DNA of 64,000 nucleotides from Mycolicibacterium neoaurum ATCC 25795. GTDB taxonomy: Bacteria; Actinomycetota; Actinomycetes; Mycobacteriales; Mycobacteriaceae. The position numbers and the translations under genes are program-made. Below the pieces are notes generated by a model. The model had not been told where the DNA came from. It saw only the letters and a list, made by a program, of their open reading frames with translations, and made no database searches. Each line of letters opens with the position of its first letter. The stretch's first letter is position 1. The stretch is taken from contig NZ_JMDW01000011.1 in assembly GCF_000691525.1 (NCBI RefSeq), positions 186,001-250,000 of the forward strand. Reading direction: 5' to 3'. Shown here in pieces: positions 29,995-38,917 of this stretch.

Positions 29995-32072
29995 CCCTGC
30001 TGGAACCCCGGTCCATCGGCACGGCCGTCACCCGTCACGATGGCGCCGCAAAGGTCACCGGTTCGGCCACCTACGCCTACGAGTTCGACGTCGAGAACCC
30101 GGTGTATCTGCATCCTTTGCAGGCCAGCATCGCCCGTGGGCGGGTCACCGCAATGGACACCGCGGCGGCAGAAAGCACCGACGGGGTGTTGGCGATGCTC
30201 ACGGTGTTCGACGCGCCCGAACTCGCCGACACCTCCAACGGCGACCTCACCGTGCTGCAGGACGCGTCGGTGCACTACCGCGGTCAACTGATCGGAGCGG
30301 TGGTGGCGATCAACACCGAAACCGCCCGGCACGCCGCCGGTCTGGTGCGTGTCGAGTACGACGAGCAGACCGCGGATATCGAGTTGACCGCGGATCACCC
30401 CGAGCTTTACACACCCGACACCGTCAACCCGGACTACCCGGCGGAGACCTCCGACGGGGATACCGAGACCGCGCTGCGGGAAGCTCCGGTCGTCGTCGAC
30501 AACACCTACACCACACCGCACGAGCACAACAATCCGATGGAACCGCACGCCTGTATCGCGTTGTGGGACAACGACACGCTGACGCTGTGGGACTCGACCC
30601 AGGGTGTGCACGCGGTGCGCAAGCAGATGGCCGCCAGTTTCGGTCTCGACCCGGAGCAGGTGCGGGTGATCGCGAAGAACGTCGGCGGTGGATTCGGCTC
30701 CAAGGGTGCGCCGCACTCGCACAACATCCTTGCGGTGATGGCGGCGCTGCGGCTGCCGGGCCAACCGGTGAAGTTGGCGTTGACTCGACAGCAGATGTTC
30801 GACATGGTCGGCTACCGCACGCCGACCATTCAGCACCTGCGTCTGGGCGCCCAGCGTGACGGTAGCCTGCTCGCACTCAGTCACCAGGTCGTCGAGCAGA
30901 CCGCGACGGTCAAGGAGTACGCCGAACAGACCGCCACCCCGTCGCGGATGATGTACGCCGCGCCGAACCGCAAGACCGGCCACCGGCTGGCTGCCCTCGA
31001 TGTGCCGGTGCCGTTCTGGATGCGCGCACCCGGCGAGTGCCCCGGCATGTTCGCCCTCGAGGTCGCCATGGACGAGCTCGCCGTCGCCTGCGATATCGAC
31101 CCCATCGAGCTGCGGATCCGCAACGAGCCGCCCGTCGACCCGGAGACCGGCAGCCCGTGGTCGAACCGGCGGCTGATCGAATGCCTGCAGACCGGTGCCG
31201 AACGCTTCGGCTGGGCGCAGCGAGACCCCAAGCCGGGCAACCGTACCGATGGTGAATGGCTGATCGGTACCGGTGTCGCGTCGGCGGTGTATCCCGCGAT
31301 GGTGATGCCCGGCAACACCGCGCGCATCGAGCATGTCGCACCCGGCCGTTTCGTCGTGCAGATCGGCGCGGTCGATATCGGCACCGGCACCTGGACGGCG
31401 TTGGCGCAGATCGCCGCCGACGCCTTGGATTGTGACTTGTCGGCCATCGACCTGCAGATCGGTGACTCCGCGTTGCCGGAGGCCTCGGTGGCCGGTGGAT
31501 CATCCGGTATCACGTCGTGGGGCCGGGCGATCGTGGCCGCGGCGCGGGCGTTCCGTCATGACCACGGCGAACATCCCGAGGTGGGTGTGCACACCGTCGC
31601 GTCGGCCGAGGATGCGAACGCCGATGCGGAGAAGTACGGGATGTACTCGTTCGGTGCGCATTTCGCCGAGACGCGGGTCAGCCGATTCACCGGCGAGGTC
31701 CACGTGTCCCGGATGCTGGGGGTGTTCTCGGTGGGCCGGGTGATCAACCCGGCGACACTGCGCTCGCAGCTGATCGGCGGGATGACGATGGGCCTGTCGA
31801 TGGCGCTACACGAGGAGAGCGTGCGCGACCCGCGCTTCGGGCACGTCGTCACTCGGGATCTGGCGACCTACCACATCAGTTCGCATGCCGATGTCCCGGC
31901 GATCGAGGCCATCGCGCTCGATGATCTCGACGAGCACGCCAACCCGATGGGATCACGCGGTGCGGGTGAGATCGGCATCGTGGGCTCGGCGGCCGCGGTG
32001 GCCAACGCGGTATTCCACGCGACCGGGATGCGGGTGCGCGATCTGCCCATCACCTGCGACAAGGTGATGTAA
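29991..32072 (+). CDS. Molybdenum cofactor-binding catalytic subunit (PaoC/YagR-like)
   Basis: A 693-residue catalytic subunit of the xanthine oxidase family. Family stretches include DGAAKVTGSATYAYE, NPMEPHACIALWD, NVGGGFGSKG, FWMRAPGECPGMFALE, and near the C-terminus the active-site glutamate in GSRGAGEIGIVGSAAA. It likely oxidises aldehydes to acids. Start ATG 29991 overlaps the preceding stop. No PaoD/XdhC-like cofactor-insertion gene is seen in the window, so it must lie elsewhere or be unnecessary. Confidence 0.93.
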   Translation: MTLLEPRSIGTAVTRHDGAAKVTGSATYAYEFDVENPVYLHPLQASIARGRVTAMDTAAAESTDGVLAMLTVFDAPELADTSNGDLTVLQDASVHYRGQLIGAVVAINTETARHAAGLVRVEYDEQTADIELTADHPELYTPDTVNPDYPAETSDGDTETALREAPVVVDNTYTTPHEHNNPMEPHACIALWDNDTLTLWDSTQGVHAVRKQMAASFGLDPEQVRVIAKNVGGGFGSKGAPHSHNILAVMAALRLPGQPVKLALTRQQMFDMVGYRTPTIQHLRLGAQRDGSLLALSHQVVEQTATVKEYAEQTATPSRMMYAAPNRKTGHRLAALDVPVPFWMRAPGECPGMFALEVAMDELAVACDIDPIELRIRNEPPVDPETGSPWSNRRLIECLQTGAERFGWAQRDPKPGNRTDGEWLIGTGVASAVYPAMVMPGNTARIEHVAPGRFVVQIGAVDIGTGTWTALAQIAADALDCDLSAIDLQIGDSALPEASVAGGSSGITSWGRAIVAAARAFRHDHGEHPEVGVHTVASAEDANADAEKYGMYSFGAHFAETRVSRFTGEVHVSRMLGVFSVGRVINPATLRSQLIGGMTMGLSMALHEESVRDPRFGHVVTRDLATYHISSHADVPAIEAIALDDLDEHANPMGSRGAGEIGIVGSAAAVANAVFHATGMRVRDLPITCDKVM

Positions 32073-32086
32073 GCCCGCGTCCCGGT

Positions 32087-33031
32087 CTATTCGGCCTCAC
32101 CGTTGACCGAAACCGGCGTCCGCAGATGCGGGTAGGGCAGGTCGATCCCGTTCTCGTCGTAGGCGCGCAGGATCTCGCGGCGAAGCCGTCGCTGAACCGA
32201 CCATTGCGCGTTGGGCTTCGTCTTGATGGTGAGTCGCAGGGTCACCTGGTCCGATGACATCGTCTGCACGCCCAACATTTCCGGTTCGCCGAGCACCTTC
32301 GCCGCGATGGCCTCGTCCTTGACGGCTTCGCGGGCGGCATCGAGTGCCACCCGTTCGGCTTGCTGCAGGTCTGCACTGAGCGCCACCGGCACCTCGATGC
32401 GTGCGACGGCGTAATCCTGGCTCATGTTCCCCACCCGGGCGATCTCGCCGTTGCGGACGTACCAGAGGGTGCCGTCGATATCGCGGACGGTGGTGATGCG
32501 CAGGCCCACGCTTTCGACCTCACCGCTGGCCTCGCCCAGGTCGACGGTGTCGCCGACGCCGTACTGGTCTTCCAGGAGCATGAAGACCCCGGTGACGAAA
32601 TCGCGGACCAGGTTCTGCGCGCCGAAGCCGATGGCCAGGCCGACCACACCGGCCGAGGCGATGAACGGTGCTATGTTGACCCCGAACACGTTGAGCACGC
32701 TGAGCACCACCCAGACGAGCAGCACGATCGACACCGTCGACTTCAATACCGAACCGATGGTCTGCGCGCGCTGCTGACGGCGGGCGGCGGCCTTGGCGGC
32801 GCTGGCCGAGTTGCCGCGCTCACGCAGACCGCGCAGGCGACCGGCCCGCTTGGGTTCGGCATCGTCGATGATCTTGGGGTTACGGCCGGTGGTGGCGCGG
32901 TCGATCATGCGATGCAGCACGAAACGTGCGATCAACGCGACCAGCAGGTACACCACGACGCGGATGGGAACTTCGATCAGCCAGTGCTTGTTGGTATCCG
33001 TCCATTCGAAGGCAAGGTTGACCACATCCAT
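32087..33031 (-). CDS. MscS family mechanosensitive ion channel
   Basis: A 314-residue inner-membrane channel. Membrane segments lie at about 19-40 and 95-115. The pore helix IAPFIASAGVVGLAIGFGAQ is followed by NLVRDFVTGVFMLLEDQYGVGD, the MscS signature. The beta and alpha/beta cytoplasmic domains follow. It normally opens under hypo-osmotic stress. It is the last gene of a same-strand run behind the dual-ATPase and macrodomain genes, 30 bases after the macrodomain stop, so a role as a membrane effector of that cluster is possible but speculative. Confidence 0.9.
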   Translation of the reverse strand: MDVVNLAFEWTDTNKHWLIEVPIRVVVYLLVALIARFVLHRMIDRATTGRNPKIIDDAEPKRAGRLRGLRERGNSASAAKAAARRQQRAQTIGSVLKSTVSIVLLVWVVLSVLNVFGVNIAPFIASAGVVGLAIGFGAQNLVRDFVTGVFMLLEDQYGVGDTVDLGEASGEVESVGLRITTVRDIDGTLWYVRNGEIARVGNMSQDYAVARIEVPVALSADLQQAERVALDAAREAVKDEAIAAKVLGEPEMLGVQTMSSDQVTLRLTIKTKPNAQWSVQRRLRREILRAYDENGIDLPYPHLRTPVSVNGEAE

Positions 33032-33061
33032 GGTTTCGACCGTACCCAGAGGGGCTGGGGG

Positions 33062-33559
33062 TCAATCAAGTTCTGCGGTCACGGCGTCGAATGTCCGCTC
33101 GTCAAAGGCGACGATGCGCGCTTCGGTGACATTCGTCTCGGTCGCGGCGATGGTCTCGATGGCGGCCTTGATGGCATCACCCTTGGGCCAACCGTAGATT
33201 CCGGCGCTGATCAGCGGGAAAGCGATTGTGCGGGCGTCGAGTTCGTCGGCGACCTGCAGGGAGCGCACGTAACAGGACACCAGTAGTGAACGCTCCCGCT
33301 GACCTGCACTGTGGTTGGGTCCGACGGTGTGGATCACCCAGCGGGCCGGCAACCGGCCGGCGGTGGTCCACCCGGCGTCACCGGTGGCCAGACCGTCCGG
33401 AAAACGATTGATGCAGTCCTGGAGTACCTCGGGGCCGCCGGCGCGGTGGATGGCCCCGTCGACGCCTCCACCGCCGCGCATGGCGTTGTTGGCGGCGTTG
33501 ACGATGGCGTCCACGCGCTGCTGGGTGATATCTCCGTGCACGGCGGTGATGGTGGGCAT
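33062..33559 (-). CDS. Macrodomain protein (O-acetyl-ADP-ribose deacetylase type)
   Basis: A 165-residue stand-alone macrodomain of the YmdB/MacroD class: DITQQRVDAIVNAANNAMRGGGGVDGAIHRAGG is spread over residues 9-41, and PLISAGIYGWPKGDA is the phosphate-binding loop. The family hydrolyses O-acetyl-ADP-ribose or removes ADP-ribose from proteins or nucleic acids. ATG 33559 lies seven bases after the stop of the dual-ATPase gene, so the two are very likely cotranscribed. That pairing hints at ADP-ribose signalling in the same process. Confidence 0.92.
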   Translation of the reverse strand: MPTITAVHGDITQQRVDAIVNAANNAMRGGGGVDGAIHRAGGPEVLQDCINRFPDGLATGDAGWTTAGRLPARWVIHTVGPNHSAGQRERSLLVSCYVRSLQVADELDARTIAFPLISAGIYGWPKGDAIKAAIETIAATETNVTEARIVAFDERTFDAVTAELD

Positions 33560-33566
33560 GGGACCA

Positions 33567-36500
33567 CTATGCCCGTGACGATGCCTGTGACAGGGCCAGC
33601 ACCTCGTCGGCCGATGGCGGGCTGGCCGGGTGGTAGGACAGGCACCAGGGCGCGGTGACGCGGTGGAAGGACTTGCCCTCGGTGGCGACGTAGAAGTTGC
33701 CCGCCCGCAGTCGGCTGATATCGCTGATCAGCCCGCCCTTGGCGCGGGCCATCTCCTCGGCGGTGGCGATCTGCACCGGGGAGTTGAGCAGGCCGTAGAA
33801 CTGGGTCGCCGCATTGCCGGGGATGTGGTTGTGCAGGCCCTTGGGCGCCTGGGTGGCGAAGATCAGCCCGAGTCCGTACTTGCGGGCCTGCGACGCCAGC
33901 GCCAGTGTGCTGCGGGTGCTGGCGGTCAGCCCGCGGGCCGGGGCCAGGGTCTGTGCCTCGTCCATCACCAGCAGGCCGCTCAGCGGCTTGTCGGCGGCCG
34001 GGTTGCGCTTGATCCAGGCGAACAACGCCATCTGCAGCTGGCTGACGAAGCTCCGCCGCTGTTCGTCGCTGGGCAGGCCGATCATGCTGATCACCGAGAC
34101 CCTGGCCCGTTTACCCTGGGTGGGGGTCAGCAGCTCACCGGGGTCCAAAGCCGTTCCGGCGCCGCCGAACAGCGGGTCGTTGACGGTGGCGGCGCGCAGG
34201 TTCTGCGCCATCTCGGCGGCCATCTTGGGGGCGTCGGCGAGCTCGCTGACATCCTCGGGCAGGTCGGCCAGCATGCCGATGAATCCGGGCAGCGTCGGGT
34301 CGGGTTGACGGCCGTAGTGCTGCAACGCTTCTCGCAGCACGGCGCGTGAGCGGGCGGCCTTGGCAGTCTGTCCGCTGATCTGGGCGCGCGGTTCCAACGC
34401 AGCGACGGCGGATTCGACGGCCTCGGTGAATTCGTCGTGGTCGTCGAGCACGCTGGCGAATTCGGGTAGCGGCTGGAACGCCAGCGGGCGGCCGCTGCTG
34501 CGGCGCGGGGTCCAGATGACGACCTCGGTGTTGGCCAGGTAGTCCGTGGCGCGGGCGTCGTCGGCGCGCTGCCAGCCGCTCGGTGTCTGCGGCCACGCGG
34601 TGCCCAGGCGGGACAGATCGTTGTTGGGGTCCAACACGATCGAGGAGACCCCACGCAAAGCGGCTTCTTCGACAAGGCGGCGGATCAGCACGGTCTTGCC
34701 CGATCCGGAGCCGGCGAAGATGGCGACGTGTTTGCGCAGTGCGGCCAGGTCGATGGCGACGGTGGTGTCGGTGCGCACATCGATACCCAGCGGCATCTTC
34801 GACTCGGCGGCGACGAATTCCGGCCCCTCGTCGGCGGTTTCGGCCGGTTCGTCGATGTCGGCGGCGGGGGCAGGGTCGTCGCCGTCGATGCCGAGCGCCT
34901 CGCGCAGCACGGTGATGCCGTGTGCGGGACGGCGGGCGCGAAGCCAGGTGGTCAGGCCGGCGACGTCGTCATCGATCAGGTCGCGCAGCGCGGTCATGGT
35001 CCGGATATCGTCGTCGGACAGGGTCAGGGTGCGGCCACCCTGCTTTTCGAAGTCCTTGATCAGAGCCTCGGTCTTCGGCCCGGACGGCCACGGCATGTTG
35101 CGCAGGAAGAACAGGTTGCGCCGGTCGGTGTGGGCGTTCAAACCCGTTGCGCTGAGCGTCTTCTTGATCCGGTTCTGGGCGGCGACGGCGTTGGTGGCGC
35201 CGATTGCGCGGAAGGCCCAGTGCCGTTCGTCATCGGTGGCGGCGTCCAGGGTCTGGCGCAGTCGGGCGTGCAGCACGACGTGCGAGCCGGGCGGCGGGTC
35301 ACAGACATAGGATTGGTCGTCGCCGTGCTCGACGATCCATGCGGTCAGCGCCGCACCGAGCAGCGCGGGGACGGCGGTGTCCTCCCCGTCGGCGTCGAGT
35401 GCGGCAGCCGGGACGGCCCGGGACCGGTGTTGGGCGAACAGCCGGTCGATGGGTGAGGTGTCGGCAGTGTCGTTGTCGGGCTGCTCTTCTGGGTCCAGCT
35501 CGTCGGACAGGTGGGCCAGCTCGATGACTTCCTTGCGGCGCAGGCAGTCCCGCACGTGCGCGTCGGCGCGGATCAGCAGCTGGCGCGGGGTGTAGCCGGC
35601 AGCGTCGTCGAAGGCCGAGGGTTTGATGGGCCAGCTCGGGTAGGGCGGGGTGAAGCCGACGGTCAGGTAGGCGGCCTCGAAGCGGCGTTCCAGGATGGCG
35701 CGGCCGATATCGGCGCTCGGCAGCGGCGACAACGGTGCGGTGACGCGGAACCGGTCGGACACGCTGGCGGTGGCGCGATCGCGGATGCTCTCCCACGCCG
35801 AGGGCAGGCAGGCCACCACGGGCACGGTGCGCCGCATGGTCTGGCGCACCGACATCAGGCCGTGCGCAACCTGTTCCAGCACACCGTCGCCCGCTCCCCT
35901 GGCCTCGTCGGTGCGCGTGGAGGACTGCGCGAGCAGGGTGTCGATCTGGTCCAGCGCCAGCACCGACGGTCCGGCCAGGGCAGTCAACCGGGCGATATCG
36001 CGCACGCAGTGCTGGGCCGAGGGCGCGGTGCCGCGCAGCCGCCAGTGCAACCGGTCGTCGGAGCCGACCTCGTCGCTGCCCTGCAGGTAGGAATCGCCGA
36101 TATCGCGGGCGACAAGATCGTTGGCGGACAACAGAACCAGCGCGCGCAGGGTCTGGTGGCAGTCGCGGACGTCGCGGCGGGCCTTGGCCAGATCGTTGAC
36201 GAAGGCGTCCAGGGTTTCGCGGTCCAGGTCCTCGTCGCCGATGATGGCGCGCCGGTCGGCACGCGAGACGTGCGCGATCGAGGACAGTTCCCACAGCAGG
36301 TCTTTGAGCTGGGTCTCGCGATTAGCGCCCCGGCGACCGAAACTTTCCAGCACTCCGGCACGCACCGATTCCCAGAAGCTGGCGGCGTCGAGCAATTCGA
36401 CGACGAAGAAGTAGCCGCCGCCGGCCTGGACGCGTTCGCGGATCTGGCCGAGCAGGTGGGTTTTACCGGAGCCGGCCTGGCCACGGATGGTGACCCCGAT

Positions 36501-36674
36501 CGGCGCGGATTCGGGGTCGCGCTGCGCGTCGGCGAAGGCCTCCATGACATCGTCGACGGCGCGTTCGTTGAGTCCGCTGACGTGGGTGGGTGCCTGCGGG
36601 CGCCACAGGTCATCGCTGGTGGGCGCCCAGGTGAGCCGGAGTGCGGCGAGTGCTTCGCGGTGTGCGTCCTGCAT
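33567..36674 (-). CDS. Dual P-loop ATPase: N-terminal AAA domain fused to HerA/FtsK-like translocase domain
   Basis: A 1035-residue protein. The N-terminal ATPase has Walker A GQAGSGKT at 65-72 and a Walker-B-like VLALDQID at 238-245. A helical middle region follows. The C-terminal ATPase has Walker A GSGSGKT at 655-661, Walker B LLVMDEAQ at 901-908 and the HerA-like ATQAPKGL at 939-946, as in HerA/DUF87 DNA pumps. Start ATG 36674 shares a base with the stop of the winged-helix gene (TGATG). No nuclease domain is visible. Fusion of two such ATPases recalls defence ATPases (DptF/DptH, BREX), but the assignment is open. Confidence 0.88.
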   Translation of the reverse strand: MQDAHREALAALRLTWAPTSDDLWRPQAPTHVSGLNERAVDDVMEAFADAQRDPESAPIGVTIRGQAGSGKTHLLGQIRERVQAGGGYFFVVELLDAASFWESVRAGVLESFGRRGANRETQLKDLLWELSSIAHVSRADRRAIIGDEDLDRETLDAFVNDLAKARRDVRDCHQTLRALVLLSANDLVARDIGDSYLQGSDEVGSDDRLHWRLRGTAPSAQHCVRDIARLTALAGPSVLALDQIDTLLAQSSTRTDEARGAGDGVLEQVAHGLMSVRQTMRRTVPVVACLPSAWESIRDRATASVSDRFRVTAPLSPLPSADIGRAILERRFEAAYLTVGFTPPYPSWPIKPSAFDDAAGYTPRQLLIRADAHVRDCLRRKEVIELAHLSDELDPEEQPDNDTADTSPIDRLFAQHRSRAVPAAALDADGEDTAVPALLGAALTAWIVEHGDDQSYVCDPPPGSHVVLHARLRQTLDAATDDERHWAFRAIGATNAVAAQNRIKKTLSATGLNAHTDRRNLFFLRNMPWPSGPKTEALIKDFEKQGGRTLTLSDDDIRTMTALRDLIDDDVAGLTTWLRARRPAHGITVLREALGIDGDDPAPAADIDEPAETADEGPEFVAAESKMPLGIDVRTDTTVAIDLAALRKHVAIFAGSGSGKTVLIRRLVEEAALRGVSSIVLDPNNDLSRLGTAWPQTPSGWQRADDARATDYLANTEVVIWTPRRSSGRPLAFQPLPEFASVLDDHDEFTEAVESAVAALEPRAQISGQTAKAARSRAVLREALQHYGRQPDPTLPGFIGMLADLPEDVSELADAPKMAAEMAQNLRAATVNDPLFGGAGTALDPGELLTPTQGKRARVSVISMIGLPSDEQRRSFVSQLQMALFAWIKRNPAADKPLSGLLVMDEAQTLAPARGLTASTRSTLALASQARKYGLGLIFATQAPKGLHNHIPGNAATQFYGLLNSPVQIATAEEMARAKGGLISDISRLRAGNFYVATEGKSFHRVTAPWCLSYHPASPPSADEVLALSQASSRA

Positions 36675-37285
36675 CAAACCTCAATTGCGATCAGGTGTTT
36701 GGCCTGTCCACCGATGGTGATGGCGGCGGCACGGTCCTCGTCGGTGAGGACCTTCTGGTTTTCTTCGGGGATCAGGCTGATGGCGCCGGTGCGGTACAGC
36801 TCACTCAGGGTGTCGTCCAGGTCGGCAACGTCGGTGAGCTGTTGGCGCAGGGGTCTCAAGCCGACCCAGGCGCCGGTTCTGTCGGCCAGCTCGGTGTAGG
36901 CCTGCGTGATCCGGTCGGCAACGCTCGGGGCTTGCTTGGGCCAGAACAGCTCGGCCAGGCTCAGGTCGGCGGCGTCCAGGTAGCGGTCGAGTCCGGCCAG
37001 CACGGTGTAGAGGGTCTTGGCGGGGCCGGTGGAGCGTGGCGGGGCGCCCGCGGTGATGATGTCGCGGCAGAGCCGCCAGCCGCGGTCGGTGAGCTCGTGG
37101 ACGTAGCGGCCGTCGCTGCGCTCGGATTCGATGAGGCCCAGCTCGTTGAGCTTGTCCCGGCTGCGTTTGTCCAGCTTGGGGCCGTAAGCCAGCAGGTCGG
37201 CGTTGGGCACCGGGCGCGCCTGGGCCATCAGGACGAGCAGCACGGCACGTTCGGTCCCGGTCAGGTCGGTGGGCGTGGCACTCAC
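36674..37285 (-). CDS. Winged-helix DNA-binding protein coupled to the dual ATPase
   Basis: A 203-residue protein. The first 80 residues look like a MarR-type winged helix: TGTERAVLLVLMAQ, KLDKRSRDKLNELGLIESER and YVHELTDRGWRLCRDII. A helical C-terminal part follows, ending with a second possible wing (LSELYRTGAISLIPEE). GTG 37285 is the start. The stop overlaps the ATPase start, so equimolar synthesis and a physical complex are likely. It may target the ATPase to DNA or act as the regulator of the operon. No named family is recognised. Confidence 0.8.
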   Translation of the reverse strand: MSATPTDLTGTERAVLLVLMAQARPVPNADLLAYGPKLDKRSRDKLNELGLIESERSDGRYVHELTDRGWRLCRDIITAGAPPRSTGPAKTLYTVLAGLDRYLDAADLSLAELFWPKQAPSVADRITQAYTELADRTGAWVGLRPLRQQLTDVADLDDTLSELYRTGAISLIPEENQKVLTDEDRAAAITIGGQAKHLIAIEV

Positions 37286-37324
37286 GCGTTACAACGTAGC
37301 GGCATGGGCGCGGAGGCGTCCGCG

Positions 37325-38287
37325 CTAGCGGATGCGGTCGATGAACGGGACGCGGTCGAGCACCGGGTTGTCCCGGATCCGCGGCGCCGGGACCGGGCCG
37401 GGCGCAGGCGGCGGCGGTGGCGCTTGGACGGGCGGCGGCACGTTGAGCAGTCTCGCGCGCTCCAGCGGCTTGGGCGCCTTCGGCGGCGTGACGGGTTGCA
37501 GGGTCTGGGCCGACTGCGGTGGCGGGTCGGATTCCGGGGCGGGGTCCGGCGTGGAAGGCCAAGCGAGGGTGAGGGATACAGAGACGACGAAGACGATGAT
37601 CGCGGCGATCAGGATGGCGGTGAGCGAGGCGACGGTGATGTTGCGCGGTGGGTGTTCGGATTCGTCGGGGATGTTGGTGATGTGCGCGGAGGCCAGGGCT
37701 GCGCCGCGGGTCAGGGCGAAGTCGGCCTCGGTGGCGGTGATGACGGGACGGTCGGCGTCCGCGCGCAGGGCGGCGACCAGGTCGTCGGTGTCGGCGGAGC
37801 CCAGCACGTAGACGGCTTCTGGGCTGGGCTTGGCGGCGCGCACCACCGCGAGGACGCGGTCGGTGAGGGTGGCGGCATCGGCGTGGTCGACGCTTTCGAC
37901 GTGCATGTCGAATCCGTCGACGGTGGCGACGACGGAGCTGTCGGGTTCGACGACGCAGACGACCAGGAAGTCGTGGCCGGTGAGATCGGCGATGCCGCGA
38001 GCCAGTGCCTGCGCGGCGTCGACGTCGCGGACCGGGACGACCGGCGCTCCCCCGCTGTAGGTGTCGAGCGCCTCGCGGACCTTGACGGCCTCGTCTTCGG
38101 CGTCGGGTGACCAGGTGAGGCCCACGGCGTGCAGGTCGGCGTCGGCGGGCAGTTCGGCCAGGTAGTCCTCGATCTCGTCGACATCGAGGACGCGGCGGTC
38201 CAGGTGCTCGCCCTGGCCGGTGACACCGTCGACCAGCTCGCCGTGGACGTCCTTCGAGGTGACCGAAAGACCCAGTACGAGGCTCAC
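37325..38287 (-). CDS. DUF7159-type mycobacterial membrane protein with proline-rich C-terminus
   Basis: A 320-residue protein. The N-terminus VSLVLGLSVTSKDVHGELVDG matches the pattern of a mycobacterial family (DUF7159, as I recall it) that resembles an actin/RNase-H-like fold. One membrane segment sits near residues 200-225 (TAILIAAIIVFVVSVSLTLA). A proline-rich tail follows, with VPPPVQAPPPPPAPGPVPAP near the end. GTG 38287 has a strong GGGGGATAAC ribosome binding site. It precedes the winged-helix gene by 39 bases on the same strand. Members often occur near type VII secretion substrates, like the EspC-like cassette that starts divergently here. Confidence 0.7.
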   Translation of the reverse strand: MSLVLGLSVTSKDVHGELVDGVTGQGEHLDRRVLDVDEIEDYLAELPADADLHAVGLTWSPDAEDEAVKVREALDTYSGGAPVVPVRDVDAAQALARGIADLTGHDFLVVCVVEPDSSVVATVDGFDMHVESVDHADAATLTDRVLAVVRAAKPSPEAVYVLGSADTDDLVAALRADADRPVITATEADFALTRGAALASAHITNIPDESEHPPRNITVASLTAILIAAIIVFVVSVSLTLAWPSTPDPAPESDPPPQSAQTLQPVTPPKAPKPLERARLLNVPPPVQAPPPPPAPGPVPAPRIRDNPVLDRVPFIDRIR

Positions 38288-38638
38288 GTCGTTATCCCCC
38301 TGATCTGATTCTGTGATCTTGAGGTTACCTAAGTGAAGGTGGGGTGGCTCGTCGTGGTGGATGGACGAGTGCGGTGTCGTCGCGATCACTTTGCGATGGC
38401 GAGAAAACGCACTGAAGGAACCGAGCTCGAATATTCGCTCCGAACTCGTCCGCTACATGTCTCCTGGCGCTGGGCATTTTTCCCAGCCGAGGCGATCAGA
38501 GCCCCGATGCGTGCGCCGATCAGAGGTAAGCGTTTGATCGCGGGCAGAGTTGCCTGTAGACGCAAACATTAGCGGCATCCCGCATCCGCGGCGTCTGTAG
38601 AATTCCACTACCAGTGACACCACATAGGGGGAGCAACG
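38288..38638. other. 351-bp divergent intergenic region
   Basis: It separates the minus-strand DUF7159-ATPase run from the plus-strand EspC-like cassette. It holds an interrupted AGGTTACCTAA near 38326, no convincing open frame, and the candidate promoter described separately. Its base composition is less GC-rich than the left flank and marks the edge of the accessory island. Confidence 0.5.
38598..38603 (+). promoter_or_regulatory. Candidate -10 element for the EspC-like cassette
   Basis: TAGAAT fits the mycobacterial -10 pattern TANNNT. It lies 35 bases before the GTG start at 38639, which has the ribosome binding site AGGGGGAG. No clear -35 element is seen, which is common for mycobacterial promoters. 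Confidence 0.35.
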
Positions 38639-38917
38639 GTGTCTAACGATCTGACGGTGGACGAGTCCGGACTGCAGAGCGCTTCGGCGAACTTCTCAAG
38701 CAGCGCGCTGGAGATGGCGCGCACCAATGCCGACAACTCGTCTAGCCGAAAGCCGTCGGTTTTGGGCGCAAGTGCATTTGCCGCCGAGGTGCAGACGTTT
38801 CGTGCGGCCTACAGCAATCGGCTGATGCAACATGGATCTTCGGTAGCGACAGCCGCCGCCCGCTATGCCGCTTCCGACGGCATAGGATCTCAGTCCATTT
38901 CGTCGGTGACGCTCTGA
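38639..38917 (+). CDS. EspC-like / WXG100-superfamily type VII secretion protein
   Basis: A 92-residue helical protein, MSNDLTVDESGLQSASANF onwards, with AFAAEVQTFRAAYSNRLMQH and SVATAAARYAASD. The pattern fits EspC-type substrates (PF10824-like): an L-x-V-D start, two helices and a short tail. It lacks a classical WXG tripeptide. The GTG start has the ribosome binding site AGGGGGAG. Its stop overlaps the ATG of the next gene (TGATG), so the two products are probably a secreted heterodimeric pair. Which ESX system exports it cannot be told. Confidence 0.65.
   Translation: MSNDLTVDESGLQSASANFSSSALEMARTNADNSSSRKPSVLGASAFAAEVQTFRAAYSNRLMQHGSSVATAAARYAASDGIGSQSISSVTL

Noticed and set aside
38322..38340. 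Iron-box-like AGGTTACCTAA before the DUF7159 gene
   Set aside because: The two half-sites are three bases too close for the 19-base IdeR consensus, and no iron gene is adjacent.
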